From positions 186,001 to 250,000 of the forward strand of contig JAJTUP010000020.1 in the NCBI GenBank assembly GCA_021399435.1: a stretch of 64,000 nucleotides of DNA, given 5' to 3'. Of the stretch, positions 33,331 to 45,053 are shown piece after piece. Within the stretch, counting starts at the first letter, position 1. Each line of letters opens with the position of its first letter. The translations under genes were made by a program, and so were the position numbers. The notes beneath the pieces were generated by a model. The model saw only the letters and a list, made by a program, of their open reading frames with translations. It did not search any database and was not told where the DNA came from. The stretch is from Diaporthe sp. PMI_573 (Eukaryota > Ascomycota > Sordariomycetes > Diaporthales > Diaporthaceae).

Positions 33331-35024
33331 TTACTCGTGGTCCTCGACATATCCCTCTTCTTCACCGCCATCCTCGTCGTAGCCATCTGCCTCCTCGTCT
33401 TCCTCCTCCTCCTCGTCGTCGTCGTCCTCCCCACTCGAGGAGCCTTCGCCCTCGCTCTCCCCCTCGGATCCGGGGTCGTAGTCCTCCTCGTCTTCCTCGT
33501 CGTCCTCATCCTCGCCGAGGAGCTGCTCGGCGAGGGCGAGCTGGGTGAGGTTCTCCCCGAGCGACTCGCCGTTGGCACTTATGCCGTGGCCCGCGTCGGC
33601 GACATCAGCCGCGTCGGCCTTGGCGTTCTCCCGTAGCTGCCGCTTCGCCTTCCTGCCCTCGGCCATGGAGCGGTTGTTCAGCCCGTGCCGCCGCACGTAG
33701 CTCTCGTCGATGGTAGCGTAGTCCTCCTGGTCGATCATGGAGAACTCGATCTCCTCGGTCGTCGGCCGCGCCTCCTCTTCCCATTCTGTGCCTGCGGGGC
33801 CATTCTTGGCCTGCTCCTGCTGGGGTGGTGCGTGTGACACGTCGACTTCCACCATGATGTTGAACGTCCTCTGCAGCACGTTCACATACGACACCGCGTT
33901 GATCCTCTCGAGCGGGATGAACAGCAGCGGCTTTTTGAACCCCCATAGTATGCCGTTCGGCAGCAGGAACAGATAACCATCCTTGCTGCCCCTGTGCGCC
34001 CTGACGTGCACGGCCTTCTCCTTGGGGCGGTGTGGTTGCCGGACCGCGCTGGAGAAGACGCGCGGGTCGGTCGCGACGATCGAGGCCGTCGTGTTGTTGA
34101 CAGACTGCAGCTGGCTACTAATCGCCCAGTGCATAAGGGAGCTGTAGCTGTCCGACACCTGGCCGGCGGTCTGCGCCGCGTAGCCCCCTACGACGCCAGG
34201 TTTTGGTGATGTGGCTGGCACGCTGAATACGAGCGGCTCGAAGTCTGCGGGGGGGAATGATTTCGTGGATGCGAGGGCCGTGTTGCGTGGGAAGAGGATA
34301 TAGTTGAAATTTAGCTGTTGCTTCTCGGGGATGGGTGTGTAGAGGACGAATTCTGTCCAGCCCGTGTTAGCTAATACGTATGCTCGCGAGTCCGCAGGCA
34401 AGCAGCAGGCAAGGCCGACAAGTACGCACCTAGTTGACTCCAGTCGTACACCATGCCTTGAACTGGGTTAGTTGTGCCAACCTGCTTCGTGTACAGGTAG
34501 TTCTTGGTGAAGCAGAGGTCGTACTTCTTCCTCTGGGGGATGGACACGCTGATCTCCTTGACCTCGAGCAGGATGACCTCCTTTGCCGCTGCGTTCGCCA
34601 TATCGATCAGCAACGAGTCGGCACCGGCACCGGCACCGGCGCCGCCGATAGATGTCTGTTGTGTTCCGGTGGCGGCCGTTTGTGTGGGTGATGGCAACAT
34701 GCCCTGTTGACTTGTGGATCCATTCTCGACGACTGCGGCATCGCTCCCCTCGACACGCTTTCGTTTTGCACTGGGCTCGCCGGGGGTGTTCTGGGTCTGT
34801 TCGGCGACGAAGCTCGCGATGGAGTTGAATAGAGTGATTCGTTCCGGGGTGTCTGCGATGCCAGGTCAGTAAGGTGAGCACGAGCGCCGTGTCGCTCGAC
34901 CAGCCCGAGCTTGACATGAGGGTATCAGTGTAGTCAGCTCACCTGCGGCTTGTTTGATTCCCTCGAGGATGTCGGGGCGGGTCGCAAACACAAGGCCAAG
35001 CCTCTCGTTGTCGAGAGCGGCCAT
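33331..35024 (-). CDS. RTT106: histone chaperone RTT106, 508 aa
   Basis: Nuclear H3-H4 chaperone acting in replication-coupled nucleosome assembly and heterochromatin silencing; it binds H3 acetylated at Lys56 through tandem PH-like domains. Exons 35024-34943, 34852-34430 and 34352-33331; introns of 90 and 77 nt, both phase 1. An N-terminal helical segment (RPDILEGIKQAAGDTPERITLFNSI) is followed by a basic nuclear-signal-like AKRKRVE. The first PH-like domain starts at ISVSIPQRKKYDLCFTKNYL. The second includes HRGSKDGYLFLLPNGILWGF, KPLLFIPLERI and TFNIMVEVD. The tail from about residue 395 is strongly acidic (long Asp/Glu runs), as in the family. Length is typical. Housekeeping gene, transcribed in the same direction as the ankyrin gene upstream. 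Confidence 0.9.
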
Positions 35025-35891
35025 TGTGGATGGTTTATGCGCAGTCGTGGCCCGGATGCAGCAGTCACTAGGATGGAATATTAATGCGCGATATGGGCGG
35101 TTATGATGCGCAGGGAGGAGTTGTGGCCAGCATGTGAGAGGCGAGCAGCCGGCGTCGCGAAGTGGCAGATGCAAAAAGTTGGCCTGCGAAGTCTATTTAG
35201 CGCTGCTGAGATGCACAGACGCGTTCTCGCGTAAATGGCGACCGGCCAAGTGTGGTGCCCAGCAATTACGTAAGGTGTGTGAGCGAGCCCAGGCTGCAAC
35301 CTGTCAGCGTGCGCCTTCTCTCTTTCCATTTCCTTCCTTTGTCAAGCTTGTCTCGACTTTGTCGTGTACGGACTATTTGTACTATAGTTGCGTTGTCCTC
35401 TTGGTCAATCAGCATTGTTTGGTTTCTTTCGCATCCGTTTATACCGTGACGCATCTGTTGCGTATTGTGAGTACGTCTGGGAGGTATTGTACTATAGCTG
35501 AAACTGAGGGTTTAGAATGGATGGATATATTATTATTTGGTGTGCATCCTGTATCATTTGTTGCGTATCAAGGAGGCTGGTCTGCTGGTATGCGCGCTTC
35601 CAGACCCGTTGCCCGGAGAAGAAGCTGGACATGTTCAAGAAGGCCGGCTGAAAGCATTGGAGCCACTGGTTGTAGATTTTTAAAGCAATATGAAGGGACC
35701 GCCTATATACTGCTTAAGAAGCATATGTACACGGATTAAAAACGAAACCACTCTTGGACCAATGCACCGCTGGTTGCCTATTCACTGCAACATCGTGTTC
35801 GAAGAATTCCACTGCATGATGAAGTAATTCAACCTGCCTGCCGAAAGACCTAAGCTACGCCAGACTCCTATATTTTGCTGCATCCAAAGAA
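35025..35891. other. intergenic region, RTT106 promoter and 3' flank of the ankyrin gene
   Basis: 867 bp. TTGTACTATAG occurs twice (near 35377 and 35487). No gene. Confidence 0.45.
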
Positions 35892-38800
35892 TCAAGAAGT
35901 CGGCTGAAGACTTTCTTCAGGCCGACATTTTGCTTGTAGTTCGATTTGTTCCTTGATCAATTGCTCAATTTGTGGCGCGATCGACCCCCTAACCAAGTCA
36001 AGAGGTGTTTCCCCCCTCTTGTTTGCGATGTTGAAATCCATAGTTGGGTAGTACTTTGGTATGAGACTGATAAAGTTGCTGAATCCATCTAGATCGCTCA
36101 CTCCACTGTCAACTGCAAGATGCAGCGGTGTGACACCATACAGGGTGTCTTTGAATTCAAGGGTAATGGCTTTCCCATGTTTGGCCATGTCGGCTTTCAA
36201 AAGAGACTCTGCGATGTCCACCTTGATATTGTGTGTCAGAGCCATATGCAGGGCTGTTTGATTCCAAGAGTTCAGCTCATCAGCTTGTGCACCTTTTTCC
36301 AATAGTAGATTGACCAACTGAAGATTATTCTTTGCCACGGCCATGCACAGCGGAGAGCCTTGGTATAGACCTCCTGAAAGGTCCGCTCCACGCTCTATGA
36401 TCATTCTGATGATGTCTCGTCGGCCTTCGTCATGTCTCATCGCCAAATACAGCGGTGACCGCGATCCCAGATCACGATGGTTGAGGGTCTCAACTTGTAC
36501 ATTCTGAATTAGCCACTGTGCCAACTTTTTATGATCGTGCAGGATTGCGAGATGGAGCGCTGTCAAGCCGTGATAGTCCTCCAGGTCTATGTCCCTCGTG
36601 AGAAGCTGGACAATACCGAGGTGGCCTTCTTGTGCTGCCCAGTGAACTGGGTGCCGCCCAAGAAAGTCCCGACTGGGTTGAATATTCCGTGTTGATGTCA
36701 TTCCCTTCAAAGTGTTTGATTCCATGATATATCTTCGCCTACTGAAGTGTCCCCCATATATGTCAACCGGGTTGGTGAGAAGCTTTGCGATCTCTATGTT
36801 TCCGGATTTTGCTGCGCAATGCATCGGGGACACACCGTCTATTCCCCTGGCATTTATAAGCACTTCGTCGAAGGGAAGGAGCCTTTTGGAAACTTCTACA
36901 TTGCCTCGCCGGCAAGCGTAGTGAAGAGGCGTCCAACCCCATACATCGGGTTGGTGAGCGATACGGCGATCCGGCGACAATCGACGGAGAAATGTCCCTA
37001 ACTCTTCCCCACCAAACACTGAGGCATAATGCCAATATGTCCACCCGAGGCAGTTTGCCGATGGTTCCAAAAACTTCTGTACCCGATTTATCTCGGGTTC
37101 GGTAGGCTCAGGTCCTAGGATTGAAAGATATCCGGTTGGGATGACAGGAACCGTCTGCTGGTTGCTCTCGAATTCGGCCGCGACAATGAGACACAAGTTC
37201 AGATTCAGCTTTTCGTTTTCCTGGTATGTAGTCAATCCCATGCTGTCTTTCCATTCAGTAAGTTTTTTGAAAAGGGTGTCTTGGCAATCAGAATCAAGCG
37301 CATCTTCATAGTAAAGGCGATCCTCTTTCATGGCTAGCTCATACCCTTGCCTAACTTCAAACACAAAGCGTTGTGTCAAAGCCAGAGCTCGCCAGAAAAT
37401 TTGACTATGCCGTTCATCTAATGTAGTAGCTTGATCCAATAGCCAAATGTAGGAATCGCTAGCTTTGTCGATGTCGCCAGTGCTTCGGAATTGCTCGACG
37501 GCTGTCCGAACATGCTCAATGAGGAGATTGCCAACCGGGAGCCGGTCGTGCATACTGAAAGGGGCGATAATGCTGAAAAACGTTTCGTGAAGGTCGCCGA
37601 TGCCTACTTCGTGTAGTTTTCGTGCCAGTGCCGAGAGCGTAGGGTTGTGGAGGGCAAACCTCTTCAATCTGCCCATCGCATCACCAGTCTTTTGTGGCAC
37701 AACTTCTGTTTCGTCGGCGGTGAGTTTCATCTCCGGGCATTTGGCCATCGCGCACATGAACTTGAAGAAGAGATCTTCGACGTATAACTTTTCCAGGGGC
37801 TCGAAAGATTCAATTGCTAGGAGGCCCTTCGCGGCGGTGGGCTGCTCGGCGCCTGCTGGACGCGCAACGCTGGGAGACACATCCCCCACAATAATGTTTT
37901 GGTTTCTGGGCTTTCCGTCTGAATCTAGCTGCGATTCCGCGTCAGGAGTGTCACGGTACTCGACGGGTTTGTCTGAACTCTGATCACGTGTCGAGGTCAA
38001 GGGATACCTGACGACCACGCCAACGACTCTGCAGCGAGATACAGAAATCTCCTTGTTTTTGGGCGAATGAAATAACATCACGTCCGTACAACCAGGAAGA
38101 CTATCATGGGGCCAAATCTCGATGGCTTCGGGCACCTGAAACCCATCTGGCATCCACCACCGAAGATCCCGGAGGAGTTGATCTTTCCGATCGTTGGTGC
38201 CGAAAAGTCTCAGTCCTCTCCCTTCTGGAGATTCCTTTGCCCGGATGAGATCATCATTGTCATTAGACAGCGTCGTTTTCCTGTGACTGAGTTCCGTCTT
38301 GGGTTCGCGACGACTCTGTACGGAGTACAGCCACAAGGAAAGAATTGCTTCAATCCTGTCCGCAGGTGCTTTCCACTCTCCATTTTTCCATTTGATTTGC
38401 ACGACAACTTGTGATGTCTCAGAAGGTGTTCGCTCTTCAAACCTGACCGGTATTTTCCAAAGGAATGTCTGAGAAACGACCGGGTTCGGGATAAGCGTGT
38501 TCATCACTGCCTCTATGGCCTCTGTCAGCTGAACAGCTCCAACTGTGATGGGACTCCGCCAGTTTGCGAGTTTCCCAAGTTGTGCCCGAGCCGTCAGGAC
38601 TTTCTTGGCAGGAGTATCATCTTCCAGTTCCAGCGGTTGCTCGACTGCCTGAAGTCTGGACATCGTGTCGTCACCGGTCACGACACTCCATGAAGTAACG
38701 CTTTCATCACGAGAAAGCGGACGTGCGTATTTTGAGGTGAGTGCAGGGATGACCTCCTGGAGATATCTCGACCCAAAACTCACAGCTGGTCTTTTTCCCT

Positions 38801-40604
38801 GGCTGGTGTCATTTCGGGCGGTAGCTGAGCTCTCAGCCTTTGAGGTTGTCGGGGTCTCCGGTGGCAGTACTGCGTGCGTTGTCTTCTGTGGGGCTGTCGC
38901 TGATGGCAATGTCTCCATAGGGTGATGCCACTGCGCATTTTGTGGTCGCGCCAAACTGATGGCGAACCAATCAATCTCGTAACCTGTGGTTATGGGATTG
39001 AACATGGGTTTTGTGTCGTGATTACGCCGAACCAACGCTCTCAGTATCGTCATGAGCGCAATAGCGACGAGTTGAGCAATGGAGGCAGACCAGTTCATCT
39101 CCCGGAGACCGATGAATTGGAAAGCGAATCCCATCAAGGACGTGACTGCTCCAATTATAGTTAAGAACTCCAACCCAAATGCTGCTGTCGTCTGGTCCGA
39201 TTCGGAAGGCTCTTTCTGCGATGATGTAGTGTCGTGTGGTTCAGTTCTCCTGTGAGAAAATGTAATATACTCTCTTTCGCAGACAGGATAAATTGCGCAA
39301 GGCTTGAAGTCCTGGTCGCTGACGGTAACGCTTCTCTGGAGCCAGACGATGTAGGCTTTGTAGCCCTTGGCCACCTTGTAATGCTCTTCTTCAGTGCTGG
39401 TCTCCACGACGCACGCGCAAAAGAAAATGCCCATTACAAGAAATAGCGCCCCAGTTGCCATAGTCGGATACGCAAAGCTGGCTACGGGCCCATCATCTTT
39501 CAAGAAGTGCTGTTTCCAGACCGGATGATAGGTTATTAAGCCAGAGTACGCAAGTACAAGTGCTTGAGTTACCGCTCCAATCATGGCAACGGCGTAAAGA
39601 CCACGTCGATTGAAAGAGCTGTGGCAGTTAAACGTCAGATTGGGCGAATCGGAGCGCGAGTTCCGGACGACGTAGACCCTCTGAGGATTTGAAGGTGTTG
39701 TGTTTGTTTGAGCGCGTGGTTGATTCGACTTTGGAGCAGAGGTTGTTACTTCTCCGTTTTCCAGCAAGCTTTCGATCGTGGTTTTGGTTTTCTGCCAGAA
39801 TCTCCCACATACATCTTCGTTGCCTCCGCTTGTCGGTGACCTTGATGCGGGTATGATTCTATTCTGGAACCATTTCCAAGCCGTGACGTTTTCTCCCGCC
39901 GCGGATCTCCTGCGGAACTGTTTCCATGCTGTAACTTCTGTACAGAACTTTAGTTTACAAGCAGTCCATAAGAAGAGAGTAACATACCAATTGGCTCGAG
40001 TAAGTCAGGATCTCCTTCCTCCAGCTCGCCAAGCTCCCTGACCTCGACCGTTGGAACATCATTTGCCTGCTTCTCTTCTGCATCGTTCTGATCGTTCGGG
40101 TCGTTCTGTGACTGGTCTTCTGGGATGATACAAATGAATTGCCACATCTCGCCATTGCCTTGACACCGAACAATGTTTTGCCCGTCCCAAAGCTCACAGG
40201 TCTCTTTAGACGTCGATGACATGAGCTCGATTTCAGACTGCGAGAAACTTTCTCTCGCCCTTCCAATAACCGCCTTAAGCCACACAGGTCCGCCAACCCT
40301 TATGGCGCTTACGATAATCGTGATGATACCCAGAGGGGCCATGGCCAAAATAATACAGTCAGCCAGGCCGATCGACTGGCTCAAGAACTGCATGGTAACG
40401 CGCTCTCCAAAGAGGGTTAGTAGACTAAGGAAGATGTATTAAGTAGGTGTCCAACAAGATCAACGACAGAATCGGTCCTCGGGAAACTTACGGTGTAAGA
40501 TCGGTGAAAAGATTGTTCGCAAAATCATCTCCCGGGTCGGCCTTGACGCACCCCGCGCCAGCGAGGATGAGAAGGTACGCCACGTGCATGATAGCACGAA
40601 ACAT
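35892..40604 (-). CDS. membrane-anchored ankyrin repeat protein, 1528 aa
   Basis: Exons 40604-40492, 40424-39988 and 39928-35892 (introns of 67 and 59 nt; phases 2 and 1), which extend the large frame upstream by 237 residues. The N-terminus is a signal-like hydrophobic segment (MHVAYLLILAGAGCVKA), then ADCIILAMAPLGIITIIVSA, the hallmark of a common ascomycete ankyrin family. Three or four more hydrophobic helices follow (about residues 280-305, 330-350 and 425-470). A long central region without known domain precedes the ankyrin block (about 1148-1510): GWTPLHYACRRGNVEVSKRL, GVSPMHCAAKSGNIEIAKLL, RHPVHWAAQEGHLGIVQLL, GLTALHLAILHDHKKLAQWL, SPLCMAVAKNNLQLVNLLL and QTALHMALTHN. Likely a multi-pass membrane protein with cytosolic repeats binding partners; its actual role is unknown. 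Such genes are often lineage-variable. Confidence 0.85.
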
Positions 40605-42077
40605 TGTGACGGCTCCTCTGAGTGACGGTGCAGATTGATACGACCAGGAAGAGACGGATATAGAGCAATGATCAGACTCGGCGAGGTTCGCGTCTGCCTT
40701 TGTAAGCCTTTTGGTGTGTGATGTTGTGGTGCAGAAGTTCGAGGCGGTGGGAGAAAAGAAGAGTTGGACACGGCCGAGCCGGTGACCTGAGGTGTAAAGC
40801 TGAGAATCAAGTTTGATGAATTTTTCCCCTCCAACCAGAGAGCCCGATTCATTCGTCGTCGGGTACTATTGCATGCAGCATGCAAGCCAATGCATCATTG
40901 TGTGACCGTTATCCCCTCGTAGCGGTCGGCAGATGAGGCAGAGAAACATAAACAAGAGAAATATATAGACCCTATCGTATCTAGCAGCCTATATGCTTTA
41001 ACGTACCTCAATTTCATATACATTAATTATATATAAGGTATGAAACAAGTAGTATAAAGATAATTAAGGCCCATTAACGCACCTAGTTCTAGCTACGTTT
41101 TTCTTTAGGGGCTCACCTATCGGAAACCGTACCTAAAACTCGCTGACGCCTCTGAATATTGTGAATAGAAAACATTTCCTTTTAATTTCTCAAAAATAAT
41201 GCCCTTAAATTTCAACCCAGCGTGCTTTGAATAACACAACATGCAGCTGCTCTCGGTCACGCGGCGTTATACCCAATGGCTCATCCAGCAATCTCCCTCA
41301 TCATTTGTACAATTCCCCCCATTAAATGGTTCGTCGTCCCAAAATCCCCAGTCGAAATACTCTCCTTCGGCAACATCCTGCGGATCGTTATAATTAAAGC
41401 GGTCATCGCCGACATCCTTCATTTGTGTCTCCTCTTCTAGTACCTCCCCTGACACCATTCCAGATTTACGGACCGTTCAACCCGGATCGGCATGTCCTTA
41501 TGTTCCTCACGCTCGAGTGACTAGATGGGATTGTTTGGAACTGCGACAGATCTGCGTTCAGAGCCGGCGAGACTAACCAGTTACACGCGGCCAGTCTTGA
41601 TGTGGCACAATCTGGGGCAGACTACTTCGCCAATGGCACTTTCGTCCAAGACTTGCTCTCAAATCTTAAATCTATTAGATGATACCACAGCATGATTCCA
41701 TGAGGAAGTTGACGCACACTGTGGAAACTGTGTAAGATAGATAGCCCCTCCCGCACGCAAACAGGTGGGCTCAAACATGCGTTCCGAGTCTCTGCTACCC
41801 TAGCCGATACAGTCTATCACCATCAATGCAACCAAGTCTACCTAGGTCGGAGTAATGTTGGGACGGTCGGACGAGACCAAGACACTCCAGCACAGAAGAT
41901 ATGAGGCAGCTGGCTGGGGATCAGATTAAAAATAAAGATAAAGACAGGAAAGGAAGCTATCTACAACCTCGCTGCCTACGAGGCCCGAAAAGGTGACCCT
42001 TTCTTGCTTGCCCCTGGAAAGGTAAGAACACTATTACGACTGTGTTCGCACATCCCAAGACAGGCCTGAGGACTTCA
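40605..42077. other. AT-rich spacer holding an ankyrin gene relic
   Basis: 1.47 kb between the ankyrin gene start and the acyltransferase stop. The stretch about 40960-41210 is clearly AT-rich (ATTAATTATATATAAGG and similar), unlike its neighbours. Apart from the relic at 41267-41460, nothing is seen. Confidence 0.5.
41267..41460 (-). pseudogene. relic of the 3' end of a Clr5-ankyrin gene
   Basis: The minus-strand frame encodes GMVSGEVLEEETQMKDVGDD...FNYNDPQDVAEGE...FDWGFWDDE. It aligns with the C-terminus of the 1407-aa ankyrin protein at 55545-60005 (GMVLGEVLEEELYVNGIGDD...EGG...FDWGFWDEE). DNA identity is also plain, for example around CCCCAGTCGAAA and TCGGCAACATCCT at 41345-41378 versus 55586-55630. 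A stop codon lies in frame a few codons upstream and the similarity ends there, so only about 190 bp of a former gene remain. Confidence 0.7.
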
Positions 42078-43737
42078 TTACATGGAAGCAAGAGCCCCTT
42101 CAATCTGCCTCCAGACGGCGGGGTGGAACTTGCCCACGATCCAGTAGCCGCCCGCTGCCGTCCCGATGAGGTAGGCGAGGTTTCGAGAAAGCGGTTGGCG
42201 GGCGCCGGGAGGGACGAGCTCGTTGCCGTGAAGATATACCGGCTTCCCGACGGTTGACTTGCGCGCGTGGTTGCCGTTGACAACAGGATCCCTGGACGTC
42301 CTCTTGCTCGTCTTCTCACCACCCACGCCATTGACCTGGATCACAGCAGGGCTAAAGTCGATCTTCTCAAAGAAGTTTGCCTTGGTCCAGTTGGTCGCGT
42401 TGATGGGGAACTGGTCCACGTGGCCGAATATGGGCGGCAGGCCGCTCTTCTTGTAGCTGTCCCTCGCCAGGGCGTATTGCGCGTGGATCTGCGCCTCGGT
42501 GCCCAGCGTGGTTATCGCGTGGCGTATGGACTGGGCGACCCTGGCCACGCCGTGCTCCGCGACCAGGTCGCGCGCCGGGACGACCTGCAGGATCGGCGGG
42601 GAGACGTTCTGCACCCACACGCCGGTCTCCTTCTGCGCCGGGGGGAATATGGACGGGGCGCGGTCGCGCGTGTCGACGGGGAACCCGATCATGACCGAGC
42701 GGCGTGACCGCGGCGAGAAGGTGGCGCGACCTATCATGCATACCAGCCAGGCAAAGACGACGTCCGCCGTGCTGACGAATGGCATGGCGTGCGAGGCCGG
42801 CGATGGCCTCGCCTCGGGATTCTGGATTTTGATCTCCATCATCGCCTTGGCTTTGAGCTTGTCGACAGCCTTGGGGGGGAGATAGACGCTGCCGCTGTCC
42901 ATCTTGTACCACCGCAGGACGTCGACGAAGAACCTGGCTACCCACAGTAGAAACCAGATCCCCGTGAGCTGCCGTCCCTCGTTCATGTGCCTGTCGTTGA
43001 AGCCCGGGTGTTGGCCGGCCGCGTCGAGGACATCGTCGTGGCCGGCCGAGAGGAAGGCGGGCACCTCGGACTCGCGGCCTGCCATGACGAGGCTCCAGGA
43101 CTCGCATATCGCAGTTATGCTCATGATGTCGCCCAGCACGTGCGGCCAGGTCACCGACACGAGGGTTGCGTCTTTGAACGAGACAATGTGCATGTTCATC
43201 ATGGGGGTGTCTGACTTGAGGAAGTCCTCGAGGCACGTTGGGGTCCGTGGGGTGAGAGACAGGCTCAGTGAATCAGCAGGGCTGGGCTGCCTAGACGGCA
43301 TGGCAGTCTCCCTGGGGAGGCCAGCCGCAACCGGGTGTTCATTTATGCTGATGTCTCCGAACGAGACTCGTGTAAGCATTGATGCAGGCCTCGCAGAGGT
43401 GAACTTCTCAGGCACATGGATCTCCAGTTTATTGTTCTCCTTATTGGCCATCAGCAATCGCTTGGGTTGGTCAGCCTTCCAAGAGAGGGTTGCCTACGTT
43501 CATCCGCAATCTGCCACCACACTTGCGCCATCCGGGCATGGAACAGAGCCGCTCAAAGGCTCCGTGGACGATGGTCGGGTCCAAAACATCGTCGAATCGC
43601 AGAAGCCAGACGCCATTCGAGTTGTGGTAGACTTTTTGGTCATCAAAGAAATGTAAAGGGTAAACTTCGTCTGAAGGCACCTTTGGGAGACATGCGAGCG
43701 CATTGTCACGCACAAATAGCCGGGTTATAAGAGGCAT
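42078..43737 (-). CDS. BAHD-type acyltransferase (transferase family PF02458), 533 aa
   Basis: Transfers an acyl group from a CoA thioester to a hydroxyl or amine. Exons 43737-43498 and 43439-42078, with a 58-nt intron in phase 0 joining GGRLRMN to ENNKLEIHVPEKF. The ATG giving MPLITRLF is used, because longer frames upstream start only with a non-ATG codon. Active-site HxxxD is in SVTWPHVLGDIMS (about residue 184). The C-terminal structural DFGWG motif is replaced by NATNWTKANFFEKIDFSP, as in several fungal members. A hydrophobic segment (IWFLLWVARFFVDVLRW) could make a membrane contact. It is divergent from the polyketide synthase across 1.3 kb, so it probably acylates the polyketide product or a partner alcohol (inference). 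Confidence 0.85.
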
Positions 43738-45053
43738 GGTGGGTATGGAACCTTTGGCACTGGTGGGAAGAACGAGGGCCAAAAAGTCATTTCAGGGAGA
43801 GAGAACCTCTGCTGCCTGCACTCAGATATAGCTTGCAACTTACACGGGGTTTAGATGTATTTTCATGTGTCAGCAGAACTATTTGCTGCGAGTTAAGCTC
43901 TTTTGAAAATACTCCTCTGCCGTGCCGAACTGTCCGCGAGACATATTTGTCTCACGTCAAGAGTATCGGCCAATTCCGCCCATTCTTATCAACGCTCTGC
44001 TAGGACCCTGAGAAATGACGTTTGAAACTTACAAGCGTATCGTTATAAAATTAATGGAGGGGTTTGCATACCAATGGCTAGATCATCCCAGTCAGGGTGA
44101 TTGTCAGGGGAATTAAACATGTCTCGGAATCTCCCACATGTCAACTGTTTCCAAATACCAGCGCCGTTTGGGTTTCTCTTGTGAAGGATCACAATTCCCT
44201 TCTGTTTCGTCATTTCTCCTAGCTAGGATGAGACCCATTTTGCGGCCAGGTTGCAGTAGCGTTGAGCTTTATAGAGTTTAAACATTTGAATGAACAGTTA
44301 TGCATGCTTATGATGTCTGGTAAATTGGACCATGCACATCCACGTTTTTGCTAGGTAATTCTTTCCGTACTTGTATCCTAGTGCTTCACTGTTGCATCGT
44401 GATGTTTGATAGGTATGAGTAGTGATTAGATAATGTTTTCCATTTGAAGCATGATCAATCGTCCTGCCCATGCCGAGGCGAGACACGCGTTTGTTGAGAG
44501 CCTAGAAAATTTCCCAGGCTGTGTAGATAGTGCGCACCGGTATGTGGAACAGTGGGGGTCTCTACGTATGTAGGTACCTAGATGATCACGAGCCGTGTGG
44601 GAAAGTCCGGGCCTTGAATTTCACAAGACTCGTTGAGGCTGTCCAGGAGGGCAAAGCCTAAGCATGTGACAATACTATAGTGACTCGAGGGTGACGGTAA
44701 ATTGTCCCAACAGAGTCACAGACTGCTCAAACAAGGGAGTGTCTTCATATTAATTGATAACGAGCGTGGCTTCAGGTGGCGCCTGATTGCACAATCTTGA
44801 TAACTGCTGGTGAAATTGAACCTCGAGCGTTGAGGTGATAATTCAGCAAGTCAGGGAGACGATCTTTGAGTAGTATAGGGAGTCTTCAACCTCAGTGCCC
44901 CTCTCTTGTGCCACATATTTCAAGGACTGCCGTCTGACACAGCCCAAAAACCCCTCTACAGCAGACGTACACGAAACCTTGGCTGGATTGGTTTTATTTC
45001 TTGGAGATCGACCTTCCTGCCGCTCGACTTTCAGGTCAAACTCGTCACCCATC
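43738..45053. promoter_or_regulatory. divergent intergenic region of the acyltransferase-PKS pair
   Basis: 1316 bp separating two start codons that face away from each other. It probably carries both promoters and shared control sites. I see no long open frame and cannot define individual elements. An arrangement of this kind often gives co-expression in fungal gene clusters. Confidence 0.5.

Noticed and set aside
42367..43236. 289-codon minus-strand frame in another phase
   Set aside because: Shadow of the GC-rich acyltransferase; Arg/Gly/Pro-rich translation without motifs.
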